Of a DNA stretch of 64,000 nt, positions 1 through 8,542 are shown piece after piece. The DNA lies in the NCBI RefSeq assembly GCF_013415105.1, contig NZ_JACCDF010000001.1, positions 434,001-498,000 of the forward strand, read 5' to 3'. Source of the DNA: Vreelandella salicampi (lineage in GTDB: Bacteria > Pseudomonadota > Gammaproteobacteria > Pseudomonadales > Halomonadaceae). A model generated the notes under the pieces. It did not search any database and was not told the DNA's origin. It saw nothing but the letters and a program-made list of their open reading frames with translations. Numbering within the stretch: the first letter of the stretch is position 1; every line of letters begins with the position of its first letter. The translations under genes and the position numbers were made by a program.

Positions 1-401
1 AACCCAAAAAAGACGCCATCGAACACGCCAATGCGCTACTTGAGCGGGTGGGGCTTTCTCACCGCGCCGATGCCTATCCCGCGCAAATGTCCGGTGGGCA
101 GCAGCAACGTGGCGCCATCGCCCGCGCGCTAGCCATGGACCCGGAAGTCATGCTGTTCGACGAGCCGACATCCGCGCTTGACCCAGAACTGGTCGGCGAT
201 GTCCTCAAGGTAATGCACGATCTTGCCGACGAGGGTCGCACGATGATTGTGGTCACCCATGAGATGGGCTTTGCCCGCGATGTCTCAAGCCAAGTGATTT
301 ACTTGCATCAAGGCCTGATTGAAGAGTCAGGAGCACCCGCTGATGTGCTAGGCAACCCGCAATCGCCGCGCTTAAAGCAGTTTCTGGCGCCTAAATACTG
401 A
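1..401 (+). CDS. Polar amino acid ABC transporter ATP-binding protein, 5' part outside the window
   Basis: The gene enters from the left edge; the frame is open from base 3, so the N-terminus with Walker A is missing and about 132 C-terminal residues are seen. Visible motifs are the ABC signature MSGGQQQR, Walker [14 protein letters not shown] and the H-loop VTHEMG, all in normal order. This pattern is that of HisP/GlnQ/ArtP-type ATPases that energise uptake of polar amino acids from the cytoplasmic face of the inner membrane. Two permease genes follow at once (20 bases, then an overlap), and a binding-protein gene comes next. The substrate (His, Arg, Lys/Orn, Gln) cannot be read from the ATPase. 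Confidence 0.93.
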   Translation, partial: PKKDAIEHANALLERVGLSHRADAYPAQMSGGQQQRGAIARALAMDPEVMLFDEPTSALDPELVGDVLKVMHDLADEGRTMIVVTHEMGFARDVSSQVIYLHQGLIEESGAPADVLGNPQSPRLKQFLAPKY

Positions 402-421
402 CATGTTTTGCGAGGCTCACC

Positions 422-1126
422 ATGCTTGACCTTCACGGTTACGGCCCGCGCTTGCTTGAAGGGGCGGGTGTTACGATCACGCTAGCCCTGCTGGCGCTGG
501 CGCTGGCGATTGTGCTGGGGCTTATTACGGCCAGTGCCAAGATGTCGCGCAGCTGGTTAGCGCACCGTATCGCTACGTTTTACACCACGGTGATTCGCGG
601 CGTGCCGGATCTCGTGCTAATGATGCTGTTGTTCTTTGGCGGCCAGATAGGCGTCAATGTCATCACCGACTTTCTCTATTATGAATTTGATATCGATATC
701 TTTATCAATATCAACGCCTTCGTCGCCGGGGTTGTCACCATCGGGCTGATTTTTGGCGCCTACATGGGCGAAACTTTTCGCGGCGCGTTCATGGCGGTGG
801 ATCAAGGCCAGGTTGAAGCGGGTAAAGCCTACGGCATGAGCGATGCGCTGGTGTTCCGGCGTATTCGCTTTCCGCTGATGATGCGTCACGCGCTACCCGG
901 GCTTTCCAATAATTGGATGGTGCTGTTAAAAACCACCGCGCTTGTCTCGGTCATCGGCCTATCGGACATGGTGCGCGTAGCCGCCGAAGCGTCGAAAGCC
1001 ACCCGCGAGCCGTTTGTGTTTATGATGACCGTCGCGGTGATTTATCTTTTGATTGCCAGCGTTTCCGAATGGATATTTGCCCGCCTGCAAAAGCGCTATA
1101 ACATCGGCTATGGGGAGGCGGACTAA
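422..1126 (+). CDS. Polar amino acid ABC transporter permease (HisQ/ArtQ type)
   Basis: A 234-residue inner-membrane protein with about five hydrophobic segments. Near residues 138-165 it has the EAA loop (EAGKAYGMSDALVFRRIRFP), which docks on the ATPase. The length is typical for HisQ/ArtQ permeases. The start is supported by GAGG seven bases upstream. The gene overlaps the next permease by one base (TAATG), so the two are translationally coupled and probably form the heterodimeric pore. In this family the permease is grouped with basic amino acid or opine systems, but the specificity here is an inference. Confidence 0.92.
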   Translation: MLDLHGYGPRLLEGAGVTITLALLALALAIVLGLITASAKMSRSWLAHRIATFYTTVIRGVPDLVLMMLLFFGGQIGVNVITDFLYYEFDIDIFININAFVAGVVTIGLIFGAYMGETFRGAFMAVDQGQVEAGKAYGMSDALVFRRIRFPLMMRHALPGLSNNWMVLLKTTALVSVIGLSDMVRVAAEASKATREPFVFMMTVAVIYLLIASVSEWIFARLQKRYNIGYGEAD

Positions 1127-1854
1127 TGGAAGCACTCATCAATCGATTGGAAGCACTGCTCGCAGAGAACAGCATTTTTACCCTGCAAACGCTCTCCTAT
1201 TACGGCGAAGGGCTTTCCACCACCGTTCAACTGGTCTTTATCTCGCTGCTAATTGGGCTGGTTGCTGCTGTGCCGCTGGCCATCGGCCGCGGATCCAAAC
1301 GGCGCTTTATCAAGTGGCCCATTTTTGCCTACACCTATGTGTTTCGCGGCACGCCGCTTTTGATCCAGCTCTATTTGATCTACTACGGCGTGGTGTTTGT
1401 CGATGGAATTCAAGAAACGTGGCTGTGGGTGCTTTTGAAAGAGCCCTTTGTGCCCGCTTTGGTCGCGTTTACTCTCAACACGGCAGCCTACACCACCGAA
1501 ATTTTTCACGGCGCCATCAAGGCGACCCCAAAAGGGGAAATCGAAGCCGCGCGCGCCTACGGCATGTCACCGGCGCTCACACTGCGCCGTATCGTGCTGC
1601 CCAGCGCTTTTCGCCGCGCCCTGCCCGCCTACGGAAACGAAGTGATTTTTATGCTCCACGCCAGCGCCATCGCCAGCGTCGTCACGATCATGGATCTCAC
1701 CGGAGCCGCGCGCTTTGTTTATGCCCGCTTTTACGCGCCGTTTGATGCGTTTTTGTTCGTGGCAGCGATTTATCTCTGCCTCACCTTTGCGATTCTCTAT
1801 CTGTTCCGCTATCTGGAGAAAAAGCTGCTCGCCCATTTGCAGCCGATGACATAA
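1126..1854 (+). CDS. Polar amino acid ABC transporter permease (HisM/ArtM type)
   Basis: A 242-residue integral membrane protein, second half of the permease pair. An EAA-type loop (EAARAYGMSPALTLRRIVLP) lies near residues 142-161, and the segment around residue 70 (FRGTPLLIQLYLIYYG) is a conserved feature of this permease family. It starts in the stop codon of the preceding gene. There is no clear strong terminator directly after it; the 130 bases before the binding-protein gene hold three symmetric elements described separately. Confidence 0.92.
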   Translation: MEALINRLEALLAENSIFTLQTLSYYGEGLSTTVQLVFISLLIGLVAAVPLAIGRGSKRRFIKWPIFAYTYVFRGTPLLIQLYLIYYGVVFVDGIQETWLWVLLKEPFVPALVAFTLNTAAYTTEIFHGAIKATPKGEIEAARAYGMSPALTLRRIVLPSAFRRALPAYGNEVIFMLHASAIASVVTIMDLTGAARFVYARFYAPFDAFLFVAAIYLCLTFAILYLFRYLEKKLLAHLQPMT

Positions 1855-1876
1855 CAATGAGACAAAGCAACGACAT

Positions 1877-1924
1877 AAAACAAACGTTAGTTTGTTTTAA
1901 GCGTTAGGCTTTGCCTCAACGCTT
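1877..1924 (+). promoter_or_regulatory. Two adjacent hairpin-forming inverted repeats ahead of the binding-protein gene
   Basis: Bases 1877-1898 form a perfect 9-bp AT-rich inverted repeat (AAAACAAAC, 4-base loop, GTTTGTTTT). Bases 1899-1924 form a second stem (AAGCGTT and GGC pairing with GCC and AACGCTT around a TTT loop, with a small internal bulge). They could partly end transcription from the permeases, act as operators, or protect a processed 3' end. Differential expression of a binding protein relative to its permeases is common for such operons; the role here is inferred. Confidence 0.5.
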
Positions 1925-1937
1925 GGCTGGGGTAAAT

Positions 1938-1955
1938 TAATGGTGATCACCATTA
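1938..1955 (+). promoter_or_regulatory. 18-bp perfect palindrome, probable operator of the binding-protein gene
   Basis: TAATGGTGATCACCATTA is its own reverse complement and lies 29 bases before the start codon at 1985, where a repressor would block transcription of the binding-protein gene. An AT-rich segment (TAAATT) immediately before it could be a -10 region. I cannot name the regulator; the even, gapless symmetry suits a dimeric repressor. Confidence 0.55.
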
Positions 1956-1984
1956 GGTGAACTCATTACTTCTGGAGAAATGTT

Positions 1985-2779
1985 ATGACCCGCTTGATGC
2001 CAAGCAATACCATGAAAAAAGTGCTGTCACTGTCCATTCTCAGCTTAGCCGTTGCCGCCACCAGTGCTCAGGCGCGCGATTACGATGAGATTCGCATCGG
2101 TGTGGATGTGCCTTACGAACCCATGGAATACCGCACGCCCGACGGTGAGCTGACCGGTTTTGATATCGACCTGGGTAACGCGCTTTGCGCCGAAATCGGC
2201 ATTCAGTGCGAATGGGTGGTACAAGGCTGGGACGGCATCATCCCCGGGCTAATGGCGCGCAAGTACGACGCTATTATGTCGTCGATGACGATTAACGATG
2301 AACGCCGTGAGCAAGTACTCTTCTCCGAGCCTTACTTCACACCCCCCTCTGCCTGGTTTGCGCCCGCCACCAGCGAGCTTGAAGAAACTACCGAAGCGTC
2401 GCTTGAAGATCTTACCATCGGCGTTCAGCGCGGCACCCTTCAGGACAACTACGTTACCGATATGTACGGCGACGTGGCTGACGTTAACCGCTACGCCACC
2501 GCTGACGATATGGTCCTCGATATGGAAGCCGAGCGTCTCGACATCCTTTTCCTCGACTACCCGGTTGGCAAGGCAACGCTTTTAGACAGCAATAACCGCA
2601 ACTACAAAGTGATCGGCGACATGATCACCGAGCCAAAAGCGTACTTTGGCGATGGCTTTGGTATCGCCTTCCGCCAACGCGATGAAGCACTCGCCGAGAA
2701 ATTCAACGACGCGCTTGAGTCGCTGGAAGAAGACGGCACTTACGACGAAATTCATCAGCGCTACTTCGGCGAAGAGTAA
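1985..2779 (+). CDS. Periplasmic polar amino acid-binding protein (SBP family 3)
   Basis: A 264-residue substrate-binding protein for the transporter encoded upstream. The N-terminus is a signal peptide with a hydrophobic core (LSLSILSLAVAATS) and a probable cut after AQA (about residue 30). The mature protein begins with the family-3 features IRIGVDVPYEPMEY, GFDIDLGNALC and a central GVQRGT. GGAG seven bases before 1985 supports this start, although the ATG at 2012 (MKKVLS) would give a more ordinary signal peptide. It probably delivers a basic or polar amino acid. A three-copy tandem repeat begins at its stop codon and a terminator follows. Confidence 0.92.
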   Translation: MTRLMPSNTMKKVLSLSILSLAVAATSAQARDYDEIRIGVDVPYEPMEYRTPDGELTGFDIDLGNALCAEIGIQCEWVVQGWDGIIPGLMARKYDAIMSSMTINDERREQVLFSEPYFTPPSAWFAPATSELEETTEASLEDLTIGVQRGTLQDNYVTDMYGDVADVNRYATADDMVLDMEAERLDILFLDYPVGKATLLDSNNRNYKVIGDMITEPKAYFGDGFGIAFRQRDEALAEKFNDALESLEEDGTYDEIHQRYFGEE

Positions 2780-2838
2780 CTATTTAGCGGAGAGTTACTA
2801 TTTAGCGGAGAGTTACTATTTAGTAGAGAGTAACTAAA
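2773..2838 (+). repeat. Tandem 18-bp repeat at the 3' end of the binding-protein gene
   Basis: Three copies of an 18-base unit (AGAGTTACTATTTAGCGG, with small changes) run from 2773 to 2826, and a partial fourth continues to about 2838. The first unit includes the TAA stop codon of the preceding gene, so the stop region itself was multiplied. The terminator follows directly. Confidence 0.85.
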
Positions 2839-2870
2839 AAACCTTCCCAGCCCGCTGGGGAGGTTTATTT
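2839..2870 (+). terminator. Rho-independent terminator of the ABC transporter operon
   Basis: A near-perfect 11-bp stem (AACCTTCCCAG against CTGGGGAGGTT) with a 4-base loop, followed by TTATTT. It sits 60 bases after the binding-protein stop codon and just before the convergent c-di-GMP gene. Confidence 0.8.
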
Positions 2871-2887
2871 CACACAACCAACGACGC

Positions 2888-4654
2888 CTATCGCTCTTTG
2901 ATCTGCCCCCTATCAGCGAGGAATAACGGCATCTCATTTGCCGGCATAGGCCTTGCGTGAAGAAACCCCTGCGCTAAATCACAGTTTAAATCTTTAACTA
3001 GGCTGTCTTGATCAGCGGTTTCCACGCCTTCCACCACCACCGTCAAACCAAGGCAGTGCCCAACCGTAATAATGGCCTGCAAGATCGCCATATCGCTATC
3101 ATTTTCCATGGCATGATGAAGAAAGTTTCTATCAATCTTAAGGCTGCAAACGGGTAAATTTCGCAAATAAACCAGAGAGGAATACCCCGTACCGAAGTCG
3201 TCAATGGAAATATGCACGCCCGCCTGCTTCAATATCTTGAGTTGCCTTATTTGCTCCCCTTCCACACCAATCACTTCATTCTCTGTCAGTTCCACGCCTA
3301 ATTGAGAGGGAGAGAGGTCATGGTCGTATAGCGTCTGCAGGATGTAGTCGGCTAAGTGCTGATTCGTCAGCTGCCGACCCGATAAATTAACATCAACCCG
3401 TATCTTTTCAAGCGCTGTACCCTGCCAAGCTTTAAGCTGTCTGCAGGCGTTTTCAATTACCCAGTCGCCAATACGATTAATTAGCCCTGATTTCTCTGCT
3501 ATTGGAATGAAAATGGACGGAGAAACCGGCTGAGAACTTCCATCGAAGCATCGCAGTAGGGCCTCGCAGGAATATATTTCTCCGTTTTTCAAATCAATTT
3601 GAGGCTGAAAATAAAGTTGCAGACTGTCGGCAGCCAGTGCATTTCGAAGAAGTGCCGTCACTTCCTGATAGTGAACCAACTGATCATTAATGTCAGAGGT
3701 GTAAAAACAAATACTGTTTTTTCCTGACTCTTTAGCCTGGTACATGGCAGCATCAGCGTTTCCCATAAGCTCTACCACTGTCGAGCCATCATCGGGAAAA
3801 AGGCTGACACCAAAACTGGCTGTCATCTGATAACGAACGCCATCCAGAACAAAGCCTTGATCTAGCACGCTAATTAAACGCTGAAGAAGTTCATAAATAC
3901 TTTCGGTTCTATCGAAATCAAATAGCAACAATACAAACTCGTCACCACCGAATCGGCTTAGTAGATCGCAACTACGAATTTCTTTTTTAAGACGCTCAGC
4001 AATCGCCTGCAAGAGATCGTCACCATAATGATGCCCAAGGGTGTCATTGATCAACTTGAAATTATCCAAATCAATAAACACTACCGCGACTTGACTCTCT
4101 GGTCGTCGTTCTGCGACGGCAAGATACTTTGACAATTCAAACTCCATCAACCGCCTGTTGGGCAGCTGGGTTAAATTGTCAAAATGTGCTATCCGATACA
4201 GCTTTTCGTTGGCTTCTTTCTGCTCCTGAAGGCAAATATCGATGCAAAACATTTCGCAGTCACCAGTATCCTGCTTAATCATCACATGGCTGGAATAAAC
4301 AGGAATAAGGTGACCATCTTTGTGTTTTAGCTCAATTTCCTCTGAGGGAATATCAATATTGTTATCTAACCAGTTCTGGTGAGCGGCAATCACGTCTTCG
4401 CGCATAGAATCAGGGATAATCAAATCTTCTAATAACTTTCCCTGCGCTTCCTCCCGGGTATAGCCGTAAAGACGCCGGCTTGCTTCATTCCAATAAATAA
4501 CTTCGCGCTTTTTGTTATAACCCTGCACGGCGACCATTGGCAGGTTTTCAATCAACTCATAGAAATTCTGTACACTTTTTGAGTCAGCCGTCAGCGAGTA
4601 TGCATCGCTCTTGGTTGAGGAAAGAGGTATTTTATCGCCTCGTTTTTCTGGCAT
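2888..4654 (-). CDS. PAS-GGDEF-EAL cyclic-di-GMP signalling protein
   Basis: A 588-residue soluble protein with a PAS domain (about residues 25-145), a GGDEF domain (about 155-315) and an EAL domain (about 330-580). The GGDEF site is intact (RFGGDEF) and has an RxxD inhibitory site (RSCD) five residues before it. EAL residues are also kept: EALLR, ELTENE, DDFGTGYSSL, KIDRNF and EGVE. Both synthesis and breakdown of c-di-GMP are therefore possible. The start at 4654 is preferred over the ATG at 4672 because AGGAGG lies seven bases upstream of it. No membrane segment is visible, so the PAS domain presumably senses a cytoplasmic signal. Confidence 0.93.
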   Translation of the reverse strand: MPEKRGDKIPLSSTKSDAYSLTADSKSVQNFYELIENLPMVAVQGYNKKREVIYWNEASRRLYGYTREEAQGKLLEDLIIPDSMREDVIAAHQNWLDNNIDIPSEEIELKHKDGHLIPVYSSHVMIKQDTGDCEMFCIDICLQEQKEANEKLYRIAHFDNLTQLPNRRLMEFELSKYLAVAERRPESQVAVVFIDLDNFKLINDTLGHHYGDDLLQAIAERLKKEIRSCDLLSRFGGDEFVLLLFDFDRTESIYELLQRLISVLDQGFVLDGVRYQMTASFGVSLFPDDGSTVVELMGNADAAMYQAKESGKNSICFYTSDINDQLVHYQEVTALLRNALAADSLQLYFQPQIDLKNGEIYSCEALLRCFDGSSQPVSPSIFIPIAEKSGLINRIGDWVIENACRQLKAWQGTALEKIRVDVNLSGRQLTNQHLADYILQTLYDHDLSPSQLGVELTENEVIGVEGEQIRQLKILKQAGVHISIDDFGTGYSSLVYLRNLPVCSLKIDRNFLHHAMENDSDMAILQAIITVGHCLGLTVVVEGVETADQDSLVKDLNCDLAQGFLHARPMPANEMPLFLADRGQIKER

Positions 4655-4840
4655 TTTCTTACCTCCTGACATTCCTCAGAAACCAATCGAACAATAATGA
4701 TAGTATTTGGTCACATGTGAGCGGTTGTAGACGTTATTTTTATTTATCGCTTAATCCAGATGCTTTACCACACTCTTACAGGCAAGCGTCGCAGATCAAA
4801 CCCGTTTACGCCAGAAGCACCTGGTTAACGATCATACAAT

Positions 4841-4985
4841 TAGGCTTTGTCTGAAAAGTCGGCGAGCGAAGGCCAGACAAGGCAAAAATCGGCGAAAAGA
4901 CGGAGTTTACGTAGTGTAAATGAGTACTTTGAGCCGATTTTTAACGCCGTATGGTCGAGCGCAGCCAGTTTTCAGACAGAGCCTA
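4841..4985. repeat. 145-bp palindromic-ended repeat, copy 1 (MITE-like)
   Basis: The ends are 17-base inverted repeats with one mismatch (TAGGCTTTGTCTGAAAA at 4841; complement of TTTTCAGACAGAGCCTA at 4969-4985). The inside holds no ORF of note. The same sequence occurs in reverse orientation at 46205-46350, and an internally deleted 52-bp form lies at 15671-15722. The size, terminal inverted repeats and lack of coding fit a small non-autonomous mobile element or a large extragenic palindrome. Confidence 0.85.
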
Positions 4986-4991
4986 GCGATT

Positions 4992-5042
4992 ATTCAATAC
5001 CCCGTTGACAAGGCAATGCTTCTCGACAGCGATAACTGCTAA
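4992..5042 (+). pseudogene. Remnant of a second amino acid-binding protein gene
   Basis: Read from 4998, the frame gives YPVDKAMLLDSDNC and a stop. This matches YPVGKATLLDSNNR within the intact binding protein (bases about 2559-2600), and the DNA is clearly alike as well. Only about 15 codons survive, right next to the 145-bp repeat and upstream of a terminator-like hairpin. It is the scar of a lost paralogue or partial duplication of the SBP gene. Confidence 0.7.
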
Positions 5043-5064
5043 GGCGTTGACCCCGCTCACGTTA

Positions 5065-5093
5065 GCCCAGCACTTCCACTTGCCGGGCTTTTT
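5065..5093 (+). terminator. Terminator-like hairpin after the SBP remnant
   Basis: GCCC-A-GCA pairs with TGC-C-GGGC around an 8-base loop and is followed by TTTTTGC on the plus strand. It has no intact plus-strand gene to serve, so it is probably the retained terminator of the lost binding-protein gene whose last codons lie at 4992-5042. Confidence 0.55.
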
Positions 5094-5096
5094 GCA

Positions 5097-6701
5097 TTAG
5101 TCGTGAGGCGTTATATCCCGCTCGGCGTCGCGCTGGAAATCATCGCGCATCTCGGTCTGATAACGGCACATGCGATCACGCCCTGCGCTTTTTGCCCGGT
5201 ACATAGCAATATCTGCCTGCTTGAGCGCTTCTTCGTGATCAAGTTCGGCGCTGTTGATGCAGGTGTACCCAATGCTGGGCGTGACATCGACCCAGCGGCT
5301 TTCCAGGCGGTACGAGGCGGATAGCGCATGCTGTACGCGCTCGGCATAGGCCGTGGCGTGGGCCTCAATGGCAGTAGTGTCTGAGGCATCATCAAAACGT
5401 GCGAGCAGCACAAACTCATCGCCGCTTAAACGCGCCGCAATATCGTTTTCGCCGAGGCAGCTACCTAACCGGCGGGCGACCTGCACCAGCAGATCATCCC
5501 CTGCGGCATGTCCTAGCGTGTCGTTGATAAGTTTGAAACGGTCCAGGTCCATAAACAGCAGCATGCCCCTGCATGGCGTTGGCGAACGCCACAGCGTCTC
5601 AAGGCGCTCAATAAATAGCCGCCGATTGGGCATGTCGGTCAGCGCATCATAGTAGGCTTGGCGGTAAATAATCGCCTCGTAGCGCTTGCGCTCGGTAAAA
5701 TCTTCGATGATCGCCACGCCACCGACTTTCTCTTTCCCGGCACTATGCACCGCATTGAAAAATACGCGCAGCGGTGTGCCCTGCTCGGCTTTAGGCAATA
5801 CGTAGGTGCCTTCGTAGTAGCCCGTACCGCGCGATAGTGCATCGCGCACTCCCTTTGCCACGCCTGGGTCGGCGGAAGGCGCCAGCATGTTATAGCCCAT
5901 CATCTGGCCGCGCTCCACGCCCAAGATCGTCAGCAACTTGTCATTGCAGTCGGTAATTTGGCCATCGCAATCAAAGTGCACCACCCCAAGCGGCGAATGG
6001 TTAAAGATCGAGCGGTAGCGGTTTTCACTCTCTAACAACATGGTCTCGCGCGCGGCCATGCTAACGCGCAGGGCGATGTTATCGTGAATAATGCGGCTGA
6101 AGCGGCGGCTAGCCACAAAAATCAGCCCCAAAAACAGCACGAGCACCACCCCAATCAACATCGCCAGGGGCGTACCGAGCCATATAAACCGTATTAATAA
6201 AGGCAGCATAATCGGCAGCACAAACCCCAGCGCCACCCACCAAACGGCGGAAAGCGTGGTGACGCCTCCTGCGGTAATGCCTGACATTACAATGGCGAGT
6301 GCGGCGACTTGACCGCTGTGTTCCGGGGTAAACAATAACCAGCTCCCCGCGCCCCACACACAGCCAGCGGCGATGGCCCCTGCACTGAAGCGCCACAGCC
6401 AACGCCGGCGCTGCTGCTGCATGATTGGCAACTGATGGTAACGGTACGCAATGCCCAGGCGTACGCCAGACACCACGACCACAGACACCAACCAGCCAAG
6501 CAATATCTCCGCTGACACGACCGGCCACAGCGCTGCCACCAGCAAAATAGCCGCTACGACGCTTGCCAACACCGGTTGCCACAGCTTGTCGTAAAGTAAG
6601 CGCACTTTCTCACTGCGCAGCCGTTTGAGCGTGACATAGTGTTCACGACGAAAGTCACTGCGAAGCCCGGACGCTGTCGCAGTGGATGAAGCGTTAGGCA
6701 T
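5097..6701 (-). CDS. Membrane PAS-GGDEF diguanylate cyclase
   Basis: A 534-residue protein. Residues about 38-200 hold five to six hydrophobic segments forming an N-terminal membrane sensor. A PAS domain follows (about 225-345, NRYRSIFNHSPLGVVHFD), then a GGDEF domain (about 355-520). The active-site motif is SGDEF in place of GGDEF, a variant found in active cyclases. The inhibitory RxxD site is not present (GEND at that position), so product inhibition may be absent. GGAG before the start supports 6701. It is the second c-di-GMP protein within 4 kb, on the same strand as the first but separated by a repeat and a gene scar, so they are unlikely to be one operon. Confidence 0.92.
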   Translation of the reverse strand: MPNASSTATASGLRSDFRREHYVTLKRLRSEKVRLLYDKLWQPVLASVVAAILLVAALWPVVSAEILLGWLVSVVVVSGVRLGIAYRYHQLPIMQQQRRRWLWRFSAGAIAAGCVWGAGSWLLFTPEHSGQVAALAIVMSGITAGGVTTLSAVWWVALGFVLPIMLPLLIRFIWLGTPLAMLIGVVLVLFLGLIFVASRRFSRIIHDNIALRVSMAARETMLLESENRYRSIFNHSPLGVVHFDCDGQITDCNDKLLTILGVERGQMMGYNMLAPSADPGVAKGVRDALSRGTGYYEGTYVLPKAEQGTPLRVFFNAVHSAGKEKVGGVAIIEDFTERKRYEAIIYRQAYYDALTDMPNRRLFIERLETLWRSPTPCRGMLLFMDLDRFKLINDTLGHAAGDDLLVQVARRLGSCLGENDIAARLSGDEFVLLARFDDASDTTAIEAHATAYAERVQHALSASYRLESRWVDVTPSIGYTCINSAELDHEEALKQADIAMYRAKSAGRDRMCRYQTEMRDDFQRDAERDITPHD

Positions 6702-6827
6702 ACAAACTCCGTTTTTTATGCGCTGACTAACGGCGCTAATATTCGATTATTTTTATATACCAAATACTATGGACATTCAGAACAAGTTTTAGATAAACCG
6801 TACAGGCCAAAACGCCTTAGACACTTC

Positions 6828-6847
6828 AGGCCGCCCAACGGCGGCCT
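6828..6847. terminator. Strong GC hairpin downstream of purK
   Basis: AGGCCGCC, loop CAAC, GGCGGCCT: a perfect 8-bp stem about 60 bases past the purK stop codon. No clear U-run follows on either strand, so it may stabilise or delimit the 3' end without being a classical intrinsic terminator. Confidence 0.45.
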
Positions 6848-6905
6848 GACTAGACGGTTAGTTATATTTAACGCAAAAGAGAAGCAAGTGCCAGTGGCGT
6901 GCTCG

Positions 6906-8021
6906 TTAGGGCACAAAATGAAAGACGGGCGCCGGGGCATCTGGCAGCAGTGCCGCGCACGTTTGAACCTTTTTAAGAAGCTCAGCGTGGTTTTTCGCCA
7001 CCAGGTTAATATGCGCAAGCTTGCGCCCGGCACGCTCGCTCTTGTCATAGCGGTGCAGGTGCGCGTTTTCCAATTGCAGCACTTCAGCGCTTTGCGGTTC
7101 ACGGCCAATCACGTTCACCATGCAGGTCGGCGCAATCGCTTGTGTCTCACCCAGCGGCAAGCCTTGAACTGCGCGCAGGTGATTTTCAAACTGGCTGGTG
7201 ACCGCTCCGTTCATGGTCCAGTGGCCAGAGTTATGCACCCGTGGTGCCATTTCATTAGCTAATAGCTTTCCATCGCGGGTCTGAAACAACTCCAGCGCTA
7301 ACACGCCAACGTAGTCCAGTTCATCAAGCAGGGCGCGAATGTAGTTATCGGCGGTTTGTTGCACAGCCGCAGCGAGATCCGGCAGCGGCGCAATCGAGTA
7401 GCGCAGAATCCCATCAACGTGCTGGTTCTCTGCCATGGGGTAAAACTTCACCTCGCCGTCGCGACCGCGCACGGCAATCATCGAGACTTCGCGGACAAAG
7501 TCGACAAATGCTTCAACGATCAGCTGCGTGTGGTTGATGCTTGCCCACGCCTCGCGCGCCTGTTCCGGCGCTTTCAGCACGGTTTGGCTTTTACCGTCGT
7601 AGCCTTCGGTCACCGACTTGGCAACCACCGGGCAACCCAGCTCGCGTGCGGCGGCCTCTAACTGCTCAGCGCTTTGCACCACGCGATACGCCGGCGTGGG
7701 AATATTCAACCGATCAAACAGCGCTTTCTCTTCGACGCGGTTTTGGCACACCTCAATGGCACGACTGCCGGGGTAGACCGGTTTGTGCTTTTCGATTTCG
7801 CGCACCAGCGTGACCGGCAAATGCTCAAACTCATAGGTCACTACGTCGACGTTGGCGAGAAATTCCGCCAGGTGCTGATTGTCAGGGTCAATGATCACCT
7901 CACCGATACCGGCGCTAGGCTTGCCGGTAGTATCCAAAAAGGTGAAGCGATTGCCCAGCGGATAGCCCGCTAGCGCCAACATACGTCCGAGTTGGCCTGC
8001 GCCTAAGACACCAATATTCAT
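6906..8021 (-). CDS. purK: N5-carboxyaminoimidazole ribonucleotide synthase
   Basis: A 371-residue ATP-grasp enzyme that uses ATP and bicarbonate to convert AIR to N5-CAIR in purine biosynthesis. The N-terminus GVLGAGQLGRMLALAGYPLG is diagnostic. The central ATP-grasp region contains the typical ELGCPVVAKSVTEGYDGKSQ, and the C-terminal half NEMAPRVHNSGHWT. The ATG at 8021 is preferred over the GTG at 8027 because of its spacing from AAAGGAGG. It lies directly behind purE on the same strand, as in many gammaproteobacteria, so the pair is co-transcribed. Confidence 0.97.
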   Translation of the reverse strand: MNIGVLGAGQLGRMLALAGYPLGNRFTFLDTTGKPSAGIGEVIIDPDNQHLAEFLANVDVVTYEFEHLPVTLVREIEKHKPVYPGSRAIEVCQNRVEEKALFDRLNIPTPAYRVVQSAEQLEAAARELGCPVVAKSVTEGYDGKSQTVLKAPEQAREAWASINHTQLIVEAFVDFVREVSMIAVRGRDGEVKFYPMAENQHVDGILRYSIAPLPDLAAAVQQTADNYIRALLDELDYVGVLALELFQTRDGKLLANEMAPRVHNSGHWTMNGAVTSQFENHLRAVQGLPLGETQAIAPTCMVNVIGREPQSAEVLQLENAHLHRYDKSERAGRKLAHINLVAKNHAELLKKVQTCAALLPDAPAPVFHFVP

Positions 8022-8032
8022 GCTCACCTCCT

Positions 8033-8542
8033 TTACTCTGTGTCAGGGCGCGGGTCGGGGTTATCGAGTACGGTGCGGGTTTGTTCAGCCCGAAAAGCGT
8101 CGACGGCCTCGCGTACGGCAGGCTCTTGCAGGCCGATGATTTGCGCCGCCAGCAAGCCTGCGTTGGTAGCACCCGCTTTGCCAATCGCCAGCGTGCCCAC
8201 GGCGATACCGCCGGGCATTTGCGCGATAGAAAGCAGTGAGTCGAGCCCTTTCAGCGCTTTCGACTCCACCGGCACGCCCAACACAGGCAGCGGCGTTTGT
8301 GAGGCGACCATGCCGGGTAGATGCGCAGCACCGCCGGCACCGGCCACAATGACCTGCAATCCCCGCGCAGCCGCGCCTTTAGCATAGTCAAACAGCAGAT
8401 CAGGCGTACGGTGGGCAGACACCACGCGCGTTTCATACGCCACGCCTAAACGCTCTAGCATGGCAACGGCGTGCTCCATGACGGGCCAATCCGATTTAGA
8501 CCCCATAATCACCCCCACTTTGGGCGCGCTGTTTGACGACAT
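8033..8542 (-). CDS. purE: N5-carboxyaminoimidazole ribonucleotide mutase
   Basis: A 169-residue class I PurE that turns N5-CAIR into CAIR, the step after PurK. It has the SKSDWPVM motif near residue 15, SAHRTPD (catalytic His) near 43, the glycine-rich [11 protein letters not shown] near 72 and PVLGVPV. A clear ribosome site (GAGGAG) precedes 8542. The purK start lies 12 bases after the purE stop codon. The promoter should be in 8543-8640. Confidence 0.97.
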   Translation of the reverse strand: MSSNSAPKVGVIMGSKSDWPVMEHAVAMLERLGVAYETRVVSAHRTPDLLFDYAKGAAARGLQVIVAGAGGAAHLPGMVASQTPLPVLGVPVESKALKGLDSLLSIAQMPGGIAVGTLAIGKAGATNAGLLAAQIIGLQEPAVREAVDAFRAEQTRTVLDNPDPRPDTE

